Assembly: GCF_001949145.1 (NCBI RefSeq)
Contig: NW_019091368.1
Location: 114,653-139,858 of the forward strand
Length of the DNA: 25,206 bases
Reading direction: 5' to 3'
DNA from: Acanthaster planci
Lineage: Eukaryota; Echinodermata; Asteroidea; Valvatida; Acanthasteridae
The position numbers and the translations under genes were made by a program. The notes under the pieces were generated by a model. The model was not told the origin of the DNA, ran no database searches, and saw nothing but the letters and a program-made list of their open reading frames with translations. Of this stretch, positions 10,019 to 20,852 are shown piece after piece (position 1 is the first letter of the stretch; each line of letters begins with the position of its first letter).

Positions 10019-11690
10019 CTGAAAACAAAAATCAGACACATTATGCTGATTCATGTATTTCCAAAACAAAAATTTTAAATGTCGGTAGAAACATATCTGG
10101 AAATCAAAATTAAATTCCATTACACAAGTGTGCCATTCACACACATCAAATGTACAAAACGGGATGCTGTTATGCTCCCATTACAGTGCCAACTATTGTT
10201 GGGACAATCAAAAATCTAATACTGCACTTCGGCTGGCCCAAGTACTTTCGTACTAGGTATCACAATTCAACAGAGAATTTCTTAAGTGTGGCTCACACCT
10301 GACAGAATTCATCAAAAATATGCCAACCCAGCATTTCATCCACGATGAAACTAAAACTACCTTCTGCCATTATGTGTTGCTGATATGACAGTGGCTATGG
10401 CTACGGCTATGCTATGGCACACAATACCCATTGTTGTGCCATCCAAATTATAGTTTGGACAGGTCGGACACTAAGGATACATGTACAGTAAGTTCACCTG
10501 TACTTGTGACAGAACTCAAAAATATCTTAGGACTTCACTTCCATATTCAAACTACATGTGTACCATCATGCAGGCAGTGGACAAGCATATTTTTATTCAA
10601 CTAATAATGTAGTGATCATGATGCGCACATATTTACCATGGAGATTTGGGTTAAATGTTCTCAGCTTTTGGTACTTAATTCTCCAGATGAACAAGTCACT
10701 GAGAAATAAAGATTTGAAAGGATGGGTGTATTATTGATAACGCCCTCAATATTTGGCGAAAGTTGAAGTCTCATTAGTTGTTGGATGTCCGACAAATAGC
10801 AAACGAATAGTGATCATTTACCCACTTTTAGACAATTTCAACCAGTTCATTTTTGCATTTAGCCTGTAAAGCTTTATGCTCTGTTGTTTTTCCCCAATTC
10901 TCCCTGGAAAAGCTTTAAATTTGCACATAGCTGCAAAAAGAAAAAACGTTGAAGTGACAATTGATCATCGACAGTAAATTAACGTCAGTGCATAATTTCG
11001 TTGAAGTGAAGAGTTTCACGACAAGAAAGTTGGATGCGCAAATACATTATTTGTAAGCGCGAATTTAGGGTAGGCCTACTCCACGAATTTCCGAATCTGG
11101 GTCATCTCGTACAAGTTGACCTGGGTACAAGTTGACCCAGGTACGAGTTGAACTGATTCCTACTCCATGATACATGTACTTTGTTTTGGTCACACTACGT
11201 ACTAGTACTACTAGTACTAGCATGACTAGGATAACCGATCAAAGGGAAAATTTGAAATGAAAAGGAGTACAGCACACTAGTTACCATGGTTACTACTAGG
11301 TCTTAGGTGCCATCTGAAAATAAATTCTGATCCTGGATCAAGAATGTGAGGATTTTGTGAGTTTTGTTCTGTGAAGCATGGAGGAAGGAACACAAGTAAG
11401 CCTTTGAAGTGTGATTCTACCTCTAGATCGTGGCTGAATTGGCATGACTGGAAACAATGAAAGTAACGTTAACATGGTTAAGTTGTAAAATGCTACCCGT
11501 GCTCTTATTCCTCCAATGTCCAGTTTAATCTTGAAGGCTAATATTTGATGATTCCCGCCAAAGACTGAATGAAGTGCATAAACTCCCGGCGCCAAGCAGT
11601 TCCAAGCATGCTCTTGCATGCTGAATACACGTGTACGTGGGCTGAGATGAGGTCAACCTCATGGTTTGTAGCTCTATGGGGTCAACTAAC
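10019..11690 (-). other. Probable 5' UTR intron of PRORP, no gene seen
   Basis: This stretch runs from a candidate donor (CAG then GTTAGT on the minus strand, intron starting at 11690) to the acceptor before 10018. It contains no supportable exon. It holds a 16-bp tandem repeat at 11110-11157, short CTAGTACTA-type repeats near 11200-11225 and ATACATGTAC words. The donor choice is inferred from consensus and from its closeness to the divergent promoter. Confidence 0.4.
11110..11157. repeat. 16-bp tandem repeat, three copies
   Basis: Units TACAAGTTGACCTGGG (11110-11125), TACAAGTTGACCCAGG (11126-11141) and a diverged TACGAGTTGAACTGAT (11142-11157). The middle also contains CTGGG...CCCAG, which can form a short hairpin. 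Confidence 0.75.
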
Positions 11691-11858
11691 CTGTCGTGTC
11701 ATTGAACTTTTCAACGACCGACGTCAGTTGAAAACATGGCGAGTAAAGTGTGTGCTTCAAACAAGGTCCAACGTTGGAAGATTTTAAGTTTTTACTGATT
11801 GAAACTAAAAGGAAAACGTTCCCTAGGACGGTTTACGGCTTACATGTCTCTCAGCAAA
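11691..11858. promoter_or_regulatory. Bidirectional promoter / 5' UTR region of PRORP and PPP2R3C
   Basis: This 168-bp interval separates the candidate PRORP noncoding-exon donor from the PPP2R3C start. It holds AACATGGCG at 733-741 of 11 kb (positions 11733-11741), matching the core of YY1 sites, and GACGTCA at 11720-11726, a CRE-like core. There is no clear TATA box, as expected for paired housekeeping genes. Short upstream reading frames occur on both strands from the shared CATG at 11735-11738: 20 codons on plus ending at 11798, and 8 codons on minus. Transcription start sites are inferred, not seen. Confidence 0.5.
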
Positions 11859-14800
11859 ATGGACTGGGTGACATCATTGAAGGAATATAACGTCAAGAAA
11901 GGAAAAAGTAAGTTTTTAATATTTTATCGTCTGTCAACTGGGGGCCGGGCATGCATGACGTTTCGTCATCTGGCTGTCGCAGTGGTGTACCTGTTTATAT
12001 GGAATTCTATGAGATATGAATATATTTCCGACACCTTGGAAGTTGGAACTGTAGTAGGGCCGAGGCCTATATTAGCCCCACACATAGCGCTGCAGTGGTT
12101 CTCTTTTAAGTTTTACAATCTGTCTCTGTGAAAAAATGTGTCACCACATTCGTCTGAATGAATGATTTTCGCTATCTTGAACTGGTGAAACGACTGGTCA
12201 AGTTGTCCTGACGGACGACTTGGCAAACGGTCGAGTTGTCTCAATGGTCGAATTGTCCGAAGTCGAGTTGGCAAACGGTTGAGTTGTCCGACATCTGGGC
12301 TAGGCCTATATAGGCGCAGGCCTATATAAAGAGTTCCATATGCGGACACCACTTGACATCCTGTGCACGAACCCTATGGGACTGGTCTGAAAAATCCTAA
12401 GACTAAGTGTTTTCTTAAGTAAACAACTTGGTTTTTCCCTCCTAAATTGAACTTTTCTGGACATGGTTTTGCTTTCTGTTCTGACCATGCTGACGACTCT
12501 CTATCGTCAAGTGAAATCCGATGGAGACTCAAAAATTCTGCAAGACNNNNNNNNNNNNNNNNNNNNNNNNNNNNNNNNNNNNNNNNNNNNNNNNNNNNNN
12601 NNNNNNNNNNNNNNNNNNNNNNNNNNNNNNNNNNNNNNNNNNNNNNNNNNNNNNNNNNNNNNNNNNNNNNNNNNNNNNNNNNNNNNNNNNNNNNNNNNNN
12701 NNNNNNNNNNNNNNNNNNNNNNNNNNNNNNNNNNNNNNNNNNNNNNNNNNNNNNNNNNNNNNNNNNNNNNNNNNNNNNNNNNNNNNNNNNNNNNNNNNNN
12801 NNNNNNNNNNNNNNNNNNNNNNNNNNNNNNNNNNNNNNNNNNNNNNNNNNNNNNNNNNNNNNNNNNNNNNNNNNNNNNNNNNNNNNNNNNNNNNNNNNNN
12901 NNNNNNNNNNNNNNNNNNNNNNNNNNNNNNNNNNNNNNNNNNNNNNNNNNNNNNNNNNNNNNNNNNNNNNNNNNNNNNNNNNNNNNNNNNNNNNNNNNNN
13001 NNNNNNNNNNNNNNNNNNNNNNNNNNNNNNNNNNNNNNNNNNNNNNNNNNNNNNNNNNNNNNNNNNNNNNNNNNNNNNNNNNNNNNNNNNNNNNNNNNNN
13101 NNNNNNNNNNNNNNNNNNNNNNNNNNNNNNNNNNNNNNNNNNNNNNNNNNNNNNNNGAAAGTGTTTTTTCTCAAGCTGCATCACCAAACCAAAGTAATAA
13201 ATGCGGAGAAATTATTCCTCATTCAAGAGACCACAACTGGCCAATTTCTTCAGACGTACACATAGGGCACTGCAGATAATTGTAAAATGTTTGCAACACG
13301 TGTGCAAATTATAGGGATATAAGTTTACTACAGCCGATCCGATTCGTTTGCAGACCACGGTGTTCCTGACGCTTTGTGACATCCGGTGTTCTTCAAAGTA
13401 CTAGTCCATTTAGGATGTTAGTCAAGGCTTTAACTAATTAAAGTGAAGCCATAAAAATTTCACTTTATTTAAGAACTTGTAAGTTTTGGTCAAAGTACCA
13501 AGTGCGGAAATTATTGTAACCCGTGGATAAACTATCCATGTACGTCTTACCCCCAGGACTGTGGGGTTCCTCGTCCACCGCACTCCCACGACGACGAACC
13601 CCACAGTTCTGGGGTATGTACATGTACAAATGCCATTAAATGGAATGAGGGGGGAAGTCGTGTTCTTCATGTTCATCAGTTTGGCATCTGCATATTTTAT
13701 GGCGTATTTTATGACATCACCACACGAATCCAAAACCACAGGCTACATGTATTTTTGTACTTCATATACCTATACAGAGAAAAGCGAGAGCGAGGTACGA
13801 TCAGAAGAGATGGAGACCTTTACCAAGCTGTACACCGAACTGAAGGGTCCTAGCAAACAGCAGGATAAGAGTTACTCCGTCATCCCAAGGTTTTACTATA
13901 AGGTAGGTGTACTGGAAAGCAGCAACTGCAAGCCACTTCATGCTGTTTGATATTAACATGTCAACTTTTGTCGGGGTGCCAAGGTTGGCTACAACTTGGA
14001 GTAGTGTCGGAGTTCAAAGTTCATAACCTGTATGTTAACTGTTAGCATGTTGTGTAATGGCAGTGTCTTAGATCTGTTCATATTTATTGTTGCAGCTTCC
14101 AAGTGAGGATGAGGTGTTGCTCCAAAAACTCCGAGAAGAATCCAGGTGAGAATAATTTGAATAAGTTTATGTCACCAAGGATGGAGTTTATGTCTGTGCA
14201 CGTCACTGTCAATAAGGAAGTATACCATAGTCTGTTCCAATCTGATTTAGCTCTTCCAGGCTGTATGTCTAGTTGCAAAGGTCATTGGGAACGGATGCTA
14301 GTCCGTAGCAAGATCCAAGATCCTTTTGAGGCATAGCCATATTGTTTGCAGCATGGATAAAGTGTGGTCCTTTTTTGTGACTAGGCCTTGCATTTTATCA
14401 AACACACGTTGTAGTAAGAGCTCGCTGTTTGTCAAAGTGAAGAGCTCCAAGTTCAGTTGGACTGGAATGGAGTGGACAAGTTTTTATGCCAATATCAAAC
14501 ATGACGAACACGTATTCCTACAGTACATGTGCTTTCAATATTGCCATTACAGGGCTGTGTTTCTTCAGCGGAGGAGCAGGGAACTGTTAGACAACGATGA
14601 GTTGCAAGTATGTACATTAGCCTTTTCGAAGCATGGCAGACACAACAAGATGGCGCTATTTGAAGTGGGTAAATTTGGAGCAAACACAAAAGATTTTACC
14701 AACTTCTAATAGTGCCCTCCTGTTATGTCCCCCATGCTTCGAAAAGGCTAACGTATTCTGTACCTTGGATCAATGTATTACTCCATTCTACACTTGCGAA

Positions 14801-17800
14801 CCCTCTTGAAACAATTCTGCCCAGTTGAAATAATTTTGAAGTAGTTTTGATGAAGGTTTCTACCTCTTCACCCTCACAGAACAGTTCTTGGGAGTTTGAG
14901 TTTTGTTTCTAAGAGTACAAACAAAAACGAGAGCTTGTGACGCGTGGTTTCAGTGCCCAACTTGAGGAGGGAACCTTCATGCATTTGTGAGACTGGAATG
15001 GACTGGGACGGTGACTGGGTGAACAGTAGCTATGATTAATGAGAAAGGCTGCACTGAAGTTGGAGCGATTGGACCGCACATCAGTCCAAATCAAATCAAC
15101 ACAATAGTTAGCTCTGCCTATCAATGATTCATGTACTCTTAGGTGGGTTTCAGTCATCAGTGAGGAAAGCTTGAGCTTGGCATTAAACTGGTTTCTAAAT
15201 ATCTATCCCTCGGTGCAGAACCTGTGGTTTTTGCTGGACAAACACCACACCCCACCAATGGTCGGCGAGGATCAAATGATCAACTACGAAGATTTTCTCA
15301 AGGTGGCCACTGAAGCTGGGCCTAAGTGCAAGTAGGTTTTCCCAAATCCAGACCTCAAAAATTGGGCAGGTTTTCTTGCACCATGCAAGTTAAAAATCTG
15401 TGTACTTTTTAATTCCTAATTATCCAGAAAAATGAAAATGTATGTTATACTCTGCAACATGTAGTTTGTGCTTGTCAGGAACAGCTTTAAACCTTGAGAT
15501 ATTTTCTTTAACTTTCTGCCTCTTAAACAAATAAAGTGTAATTTATGAAATTTAACTTAAATCTTATCAGTCATCAACAAAGATGAGTATGTGTTGAATA
15601 ATTTCTATCATTTGGCATCGTGTTTTTAGAAATTAGAACCCAATGGAGCAGTTTCATCTGTGAGCATATCCTCACAGGTGAATTAAGTTGGTTTCTCCAT
15701 TTTCAAATAGGTTTTGGATGGCATTTCCTTTTTCTTCCCCCGCCCCTTCAGGCCTTTCTTCACTGCCACGGTCTTTGCCAAGTTGCTGCAGACAGATCCC
15801 TACGGCCGAATATCCATCATGCAGTTCTTCAACTATGTCATGCGGAAAGTGTGGCTCCACCAGACCCGAATCGGACTCAGCCTGTACGACGTGGCCGGTC
15901 AAGGCTACCTCAAAGAATCAGTGAGTCACATGTTTGACTGACTCCCGCTGTTTTCTGTTACGCACTTCAAAAAAGGGGATTTTGTTCAACGCTCTCTGCA
16001 AAATATAAAGGCTAAATTGCGCTTGAAGGAATAAGCTTGACAGATTCGTTAGCTCAAGAGAATGACGATTTGTCGGGATGCTTTTTTTTTCTGTAAGTTT
16101 GTAAGTTTAAAATTAAAGAGAGGGTGGACAAAATTGATTTGAAAAGGCTTGACTTGATTTCAGACTGGAAGTCTGGTATTTGTTTTGTGATGGTCCTTCG
16201 GGATCTTGTCGTAGTCTTAACGGGTCTCGCTTACAACACACTACTCAACCATGGGTGTAGACTGCTTTGGTTCTGAAGGAATGCTCTGTCGTAACCAATG
16301 TTTGGATCTCATTTGTGAAGGATCTTGAGAACTACATCCTGGAGCTAATCCCCACCTTGCCTCAGCTTGACGGACTGGAGAAATCCTTCTACTCCTTCTA
16401 CGTCTGCACAGCCGTCAGAAAGTTCTTTTTCTTCCTGGATCCAATGAGAACTGGTGAGCTGCAGAAGTTGATATTTGTATGCATTTGTTACTTGACCATG
16501 TGGAGTTTGCTAATATTATGGTGTCGTGGATGGATAGGCTGATACTGTCAGAGAGTTGGTTGGCAGGTTTGTGTATTCCTTAAAAGCACGGGAGTGTGCT
16601 TCCTTGTATGCTGTCCCCCTGAGAGAGAATAAGGGACTGTTTGGAGACGGGGGGGACGCTAATGGGATCTGAAGTAACCACTTCAGTGGTGCTTGATGAG
16701 TGTGCGTTGAAGTCTGTAGCCAGTCCAAACTATTGTGAGCCTTTGTCTGCTTAGGAGTGCTCAATGGGGGCCCCTCATCACTGATAATGGTGCAAATATT
16801 AATTAAAGATCGATTGAAAATGTCACAGAAGTGCCTGCGCTTTGCAGTGACAGTTGCTTTCTTCTCACCTGAGTCCGTAGTTGTGCTTATGGATGGAAGG
16901 GTTGTCCTTTGCTTCCTCTGTCCTGTTGCAGGCAAGATCAGGATCCAGGACATCTTAGCCTGCAGCTTCCTGGATGACCTGCTGGAGTTGAGAGATGAGG
17001 ATCTGCCCAAGGATGCCCAGGAGTCCAACTGGTTCTCAGCACCCTCGGCACTCAGAGTGTACGGTCAGTACATCACCCATGGACCAAATCCGATCATGAG
17101 ATCGTGCACCAAAGTTGTGGTTGAGTTTATCTCAAGTCCGATGTCATTAGAAGTCAGTCACATGCCATCCAGTCTTAAGTGACAAGCCATTCAAATGAAC
17201 TGTGATAGAGGCACTGCCTTGGTATAGCTCATCCCTTGTAGCATGTGACCAGACTTGCGAAGTGAGTCTGACTGTGAAGGACTGGACCACAACGTTGCCA
17301 TTCAATCAAGAAGTTCACGGCATAATTAGAAGCCACGGTGCTAACCACTGTTAACAACGACAGCCCCATGAGGGTTCTTCTGATCTTTAGTTGGCATGCG
17401 TTAAATTCCTAGTACAGCACTCCCTTAAATAATTCTCTACCAGCCGTGAAACCTTCATTCACATCCCTTGATTTCCCCTTGTTGATTTGTACATTGGACT
17501 TTGGCTACACTTTACCGTTGCAACCTTGGCTGGGAGGGACCCAAGCGTACAATGATCTCAGCCTCGGACATGTCTGTAATAAAGCGGGAAGTATTATGTC
17601 CCCTAACCCCCAGGTCAATATCTGAACCTAGACAAGGACCACAACGGCATGCTGAGCAAGCAGGAGTTGGCCCGATTTGGCACGGGAACACTGACTAATG
17701 TATTCCTGGACAGGGTCTTCCAAGAGTGCCTTACCTACGACGGAGAAATGGTAAGCAAACCCCTAACCCCCGCACGACCGCCGTTATCCCGATTTTTATA

Positions 17801-19243
17801 TTTCTCTTTTGGAACTGCACTGAACGAGTTTCATTACAGAGGGAAAGAGGGGAAGGAAATTGAAACCTGCTTCGTGACAGGTTGAATCAATCATTTTCCA
17901 AGACCATTTTTTGTCTTTACTTGATTGCTTTGCTTTCACAGTTTACCATTGTTCTCATCAAGCACACAGCAAGGTTAAACAAGCGCCATCAGTTAACTAG
18001 TCCACTGATTCCCGATGCACCATTCCTCAGTGGTAGTCCCGCACTACAAAGGTCTCTAGTTAAACTGCCACTGCACTAGCCAATCCCTGCTCCCTACTGG
18101 GCATCGGGACAGGTAAAGGATGTGACCAAGCTTGGCAGACTGATCCTTAATAGTCACCATGACTAATCTCACCATAGCCAACCGGCATGCCCCTGATCAG
18201 AGTTGTTTAGACTGGGGTCAACCATGGTCCTTTATTGCACTTTCTCATTATTTGCTTCATGTCCTAGGACTACAAGACCTACCTGGACTTTGTTCTTGCC
18301 ATGGAGAATCGGAGAGAGCCCCAGGCGTTGCAGTACTTCTTCCGTCTCCTTGATGTGCAGGGCAGGTCCTATCTCAATGTCTTTGCTCTCAACTACTTCT
18401 TCCGTGTGAGTATGTAATTACCAAGGGAATGGGTTTTGTGGAAATGCTTTGGCCGTCATGTCAAAGTGCTGTTGGGTATTGAAAGTTTCTTATCCTTAAT
18501 ATAAAGTTGCCAGTGTTGTGGTCAAATACTGGTAGGTAGCCAGACTTTCACACTCTGGTGTCAATGCACTGGCAATCCCCAAAATGTGGCACCAGGCTAA
18601 AAAGACTGTCATTAGCTTGCACATCATGTGAACTTTGCATCAGTTATTATACATGTATGTACTTTCACACACGTGATCGTTTGGAATAGTTGTTGAATAA
18701 AGGAATGTCCTTGTGAAATACTGGACTACTGTGCTGTAACTTGCTTCATAATGCTGGCTTTACTCCAGACCTACCTTGAAAAGGCCAGAGTTTGAAATTT
18801 TCCCTGTTGAAATCATTCTGTTGATTGGAAATACTGAGTCATGAATCCAGATCAAGAGTGAAGCGATTCTGCTTCATCATGTGCATTTTCAGGCAATCCA
18901 GGAGCAAATGAGACAGCACGGCCAAGAGCCCATCTCCTTCGCCGATGTGAAGGACGAGATCTTTGACATGGTCAAGCCGGCCGATCCCCTCAAGATCACG
19001 CTGCAGGATCTCATCAACAGGTGGGTTGGTTTCTTTTCTCAGGCTGTGATTAAAACAATGCTGAGAAATTTTTTCAGTCTTGAGCATTTTCCGTTTGGTT
19101 TCTCCAGCAATCATGGCGAGACTGTAGTCAGCATCCTGATTGATCTGAACGGTTTCTGGACCTATGAGAACCGAGAGGTCCTCATGGCTGAGAACAACGC
19201 CACCAATCAGGCAGAGGGCAGTCAGCAGGACCAAGACATGTGA
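11859..19243 (+). CDS. PPP2R3C: PP2A regulatory subunit B''-gamma (PPP2R3C/G5PR), twelve coding exons
   Basis: A B''-family PP2A regulatory subunit. Family knowledge links it to PP2A and PP5 and to centrosome/ciliary, nuclear and lymphocyte roles. Exons: 11859-11907, 13778-13902, 14096-14145, 14553-14607, 15219-15331, 15752-15920, 16321-16453, 16932-17063, 17614-17750, 18268-18405, 18893-19020, 19108-19243. All junctions are GT-AG and in phase, giving 454 aa (human, from memory, 453). Near-identical blocks include RISIMQFFNYVMRKVWLHQT, DVAGQGYL, ELIPTLPQLDGLEKSFYSF and LIDLNGFWTYENRE. A canonical EF-hand loop, DKDHNGMLSKQE, is at residues 282-293; a degenerate one follows at about 350. The start is chosen at 11859: AAAATGG is a strong context, human also begins MDW, and the in-frame ATG at 11844 has a weak context. 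An in-frame stop lies at 11796. The stop reads ATGTGAGTG, which also looks like a donor, so an alternative 3' end is conceivable. Confidence 0.97.
12192..12292. repeat. Degenerate tandem repeat of CGAGTTG words
   Basis: Variants of GGTCGAGTTGTC and GAGTTGGCAAACGG recur about six times (for example GGCAAACGGTCGAGTTGTC and GGCAAACGGTTGAGTTGTC). It lies in PPP2R3C intron 1, a few hundred bases before the assembly gap. The shared GAGTTG word recalls the 16-bp repeat at 11110-11157 on the other side of the promoter, but common origin is not shown. Confidence 0.6.
12547..13156. other. Assembly gap (610 N)
   Basis: A run of N inside PPP2R3C intron 1 (11908-13777). Exons 1 and 2 join in phase across it and match the human N-terminus in order, so no coding sequence of this gene needs to be missing. 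The content is unknown. The true length may differ from 610. Confidence 0.99.
13550..13614. mobile_element. 65-bp TA-flanked hairpin element
   Basis: The left arm CCCAGGACTGTGGGGTTC pairs with GAACCCCACAGTTCTGGG on the right with one mismatch, and pairing continues for about 24 bases in all with one further mismatch. The loop is about 14 bases. TA lies on each side (13548-13549 and 13615-13616), as after insertion by a Tc1/mariner-type transposase. It is in PPP2R3C intron 1. It could also be a simple hairpin; the TA flanks alone are weak evidence. Confidence 0.55.
14615..14753. mobile_element. 139-bp palindromic MITE inserted beside the PPP2R3C exon 4 donor
   Basis: The ends read CATTAGCCTTTTCGAAGCAT on the left and, in reverse complement, CGTTAGCCTTTTCGAAGCAT on the right. 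The arms match for about 59 bases with roughly nine differences. TA occurs at 14613-14614 and 14754-14755, consistent with a TA target duplication. Exon 4 ends at 14607, so the intron starts GTATGTA and the element begins at intron base +8. Removing it restores GTATGTATTC, so the donor is kept. No coding capacity. Confidence 0.75.
16159..16237 (+). repeat. Dispersed repeat, copy B
   Basis: Begins TTCAGACTGGAAGTCT and contains AGTCTTAACGGGTCT, as in copy A at 6551-6628. It lies in PPP2R3C intron 6, ending about 80 bases before exon 7. Family unknown. Confidence 0.5.
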
Positions 19244-20239
19244 GTGAAGATCTGACTGCAACAAAATAGACGGACTGAGTTGTTCGGAATTGGTGGGCTG
19301 ACAATTTACCAGCAGTTTGTGTCGTAAACCCGGTAACAAGAGAGAGAACAGACCAAGGCTGTGCTGTGTGCCGGTGGAGATTTTGATCTGCTGAGATCTT
19401 GAAGGAAAGACTTATTTGTATGATAGCCAACTGCAGATGTGATGTGGGCTTACAACATGCTGGAAGTCCGTGCTGGAACTATGGTTGGCGCTGTGATGCC
19501 TTGCGCTTCACTAGATCTTGAAGATGCATCCTGTGTGGGTGCTTGGTTGATGGGTCACAACCACTTTCAATTTTCCACCTCTGAGGTTTCAGCCAGAGAG
19601 GTGTCTTGCACCTTTTCTGAGGACAACATGGAAGCTGTTTTTGACATCCCAATCTGTTGTGCAGATGAATGTCACAGCATGCAGAACTTCAACAATTTAA
19701 ACTGTCGCTCGTTTGAAGGCAATTTTGGATACGTCAACCGAAGAACCATATTATCTGTGCATAAGATTATCGCATGGGATAGGGGGCCAGGAAGGGGTGT
19801 TAATAATGCTGCTTAACATTGGTTCTACTCAAAGCATGGGCCATGTTCAATCGGCAACCATTTGTTTTTTTCCAGTGGTAGAGAAGTCATTTGAATGCAG
19901 ACAAAAATCATACCGACAGAAGTAGAAAACCTGGGTGTTGCAGGAAAAAAAAAACAGTTTGAAGAAATTCTGGGTCCGAGTTGGAAATTCTTGTGTCTTC
20001 TACAGCTAATCTTAAAAGTGTAAATACACCTCTAGGTCATTGACGAGATGTTAACTTATTGAACCTGTAAAGGCTACAGTCATCGTGTATATCATGTAAT
20101 AGATTTTTCATTTAAAAACTGATTGTAACTATGTAAGAGTTTTGCAAGACATTGTTTGTGTTCGGGCATGTGGTGAGTTTTGCTCTTCACCAACTTGCAT
20201 TTGTTGCACAGTATAATGTTGTCTGAGGGCTTGTGAAAA

Positions 20240-20335
20240 AATTCACAGGCTGACAGGGGTGGGACTTGAAGTGAACTCATGGTCCTCTGCTTACTAGTGC
20301 AGAGGTCTGAATATCCAACCACCAAGCTTGCGGGC
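20240..20335 (-). mobile_element. tRNA-derived SINE, copy 2 (degenerate)
   Basis: On the minus strand it shares GCTTGGTGGTTGGAT with copy 1, then a similar middle (AGTAAGCAGAGGACCATGAG), then a broken box B in which GTTC and CAAGTCCCACC are separated by extra bases. A GAATTTTTT-like tail also recalls copy 1. The damaged box B suggests an old, inactive insertion. It lies 3' of PPP2R3C, next to the palindromic MITE. Confidence 0.6.
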
Positions 20336-20352
20336 TAAGGACAAGTTTAATA

Positions 20353-20520
20353 CAGGCGATTCACAATAGTGCGCCACCAAGAGTTTGCAACACGTTGGCC
20401 AATCATAACGCGCCAAATTTGTCAACCCTTTCCAAACGCGCATTGGGTCAACAAATTTTGCGCATTGTGATTGGCCAACGCGTTGCAAACTCTTGGTGGC
20501 GCACTATTGTGAATCGCCCG
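20353..20520. mobile_element. 168-bp near-perfect palindromic MITE
   Basis: The left end CAGGCGATTCACAATAGTGC and the reverse complement of the right end CGGGCGATTCACAATAGTGC start arms that match for about 76 of 84 bases; the first 48 bases have two mismatches. The centre is near 20436. TA on both sides (20351-20352, 20521-20522) fits a Tc1/mariner-like target duplication. Each arm carries GGCCAATCA, an inverted CCAAT-type word. There is no open frame of a transposase. In RNA it would form one long hairpin. Confidence 0.85.
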
Positions 20521-20783
20521 TATTCTATGTGCAGCAGGCACTTTACCAAGCATCTTATGAATAAGAGATTAATTTTCTTTGCAAGGGTTGTTACATATCA
20601 GCAGACATTTATGAAAATGAAACCATTTCATTTCTTCTCCAACTTGATTGACTTTCCAAGGTCATCTCAACTGCAGTAGGCACTAATTCAAACCCCCTTT
20701 GTAATGACAAGGGCCTCGTATCACACAATCCACACCACAGAGTAACCATAAAAAAGACATGCAAAACATATCCAGTTTTAAAT

Positions 20784-20789
20784 TTTATT
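20784..20789 (-). promoter_or_regulatory. Candidate polyadenylation signal, minus strand
   Basis: TTTATT on plus, so AATAAA on minus. It would end a long (about 2.7 kb) 3' UTR of the glucosidase gene. Nearer minus-strand hexamers exist at 21958-21963 and 23468-23473, so the true site is unknown. Confidence 0.25.
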
Positions 20790-20846
20790 ACGATTTCTGT
20801 AACAGAGACATACAATAACCCATGTAAACAAATTCTATCCTATGGA

Positions 20847-20852
20847 AATAAA
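20847..20852 (+). promoter_or_regulatory. Candidate polyadenylation signal, plus strand
   Basis: AATAAA on the plus strand, about 1.6 kb after the PPP2R3C stop. It is 58 bases beyond the minus-strand hexamer at 20784-20789, so the two transcripts could overlap at their ends. Inference only. Confidence 0.3.

Noticed and set aside
9985-10041. ATG at 10041 as the PRORP start
   Set aside because: It lies before a good TTTTGTTTTCAG acceptor, so these bases are probably intronic. The ATG at 9984 begins a mitochondrial-type presequence.
12374-13279. Long open frames across the N run
   Set aside because: They are open only because N has no stop codons.
16516-17028. 170-codon minus-strand open frame
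   Set aside because: It spans PPP2R3C intron 7 and the antisense of exon 8. Composition is rich in Ser, Thr and Pro with no recognisable domain, so it is most likely chance.
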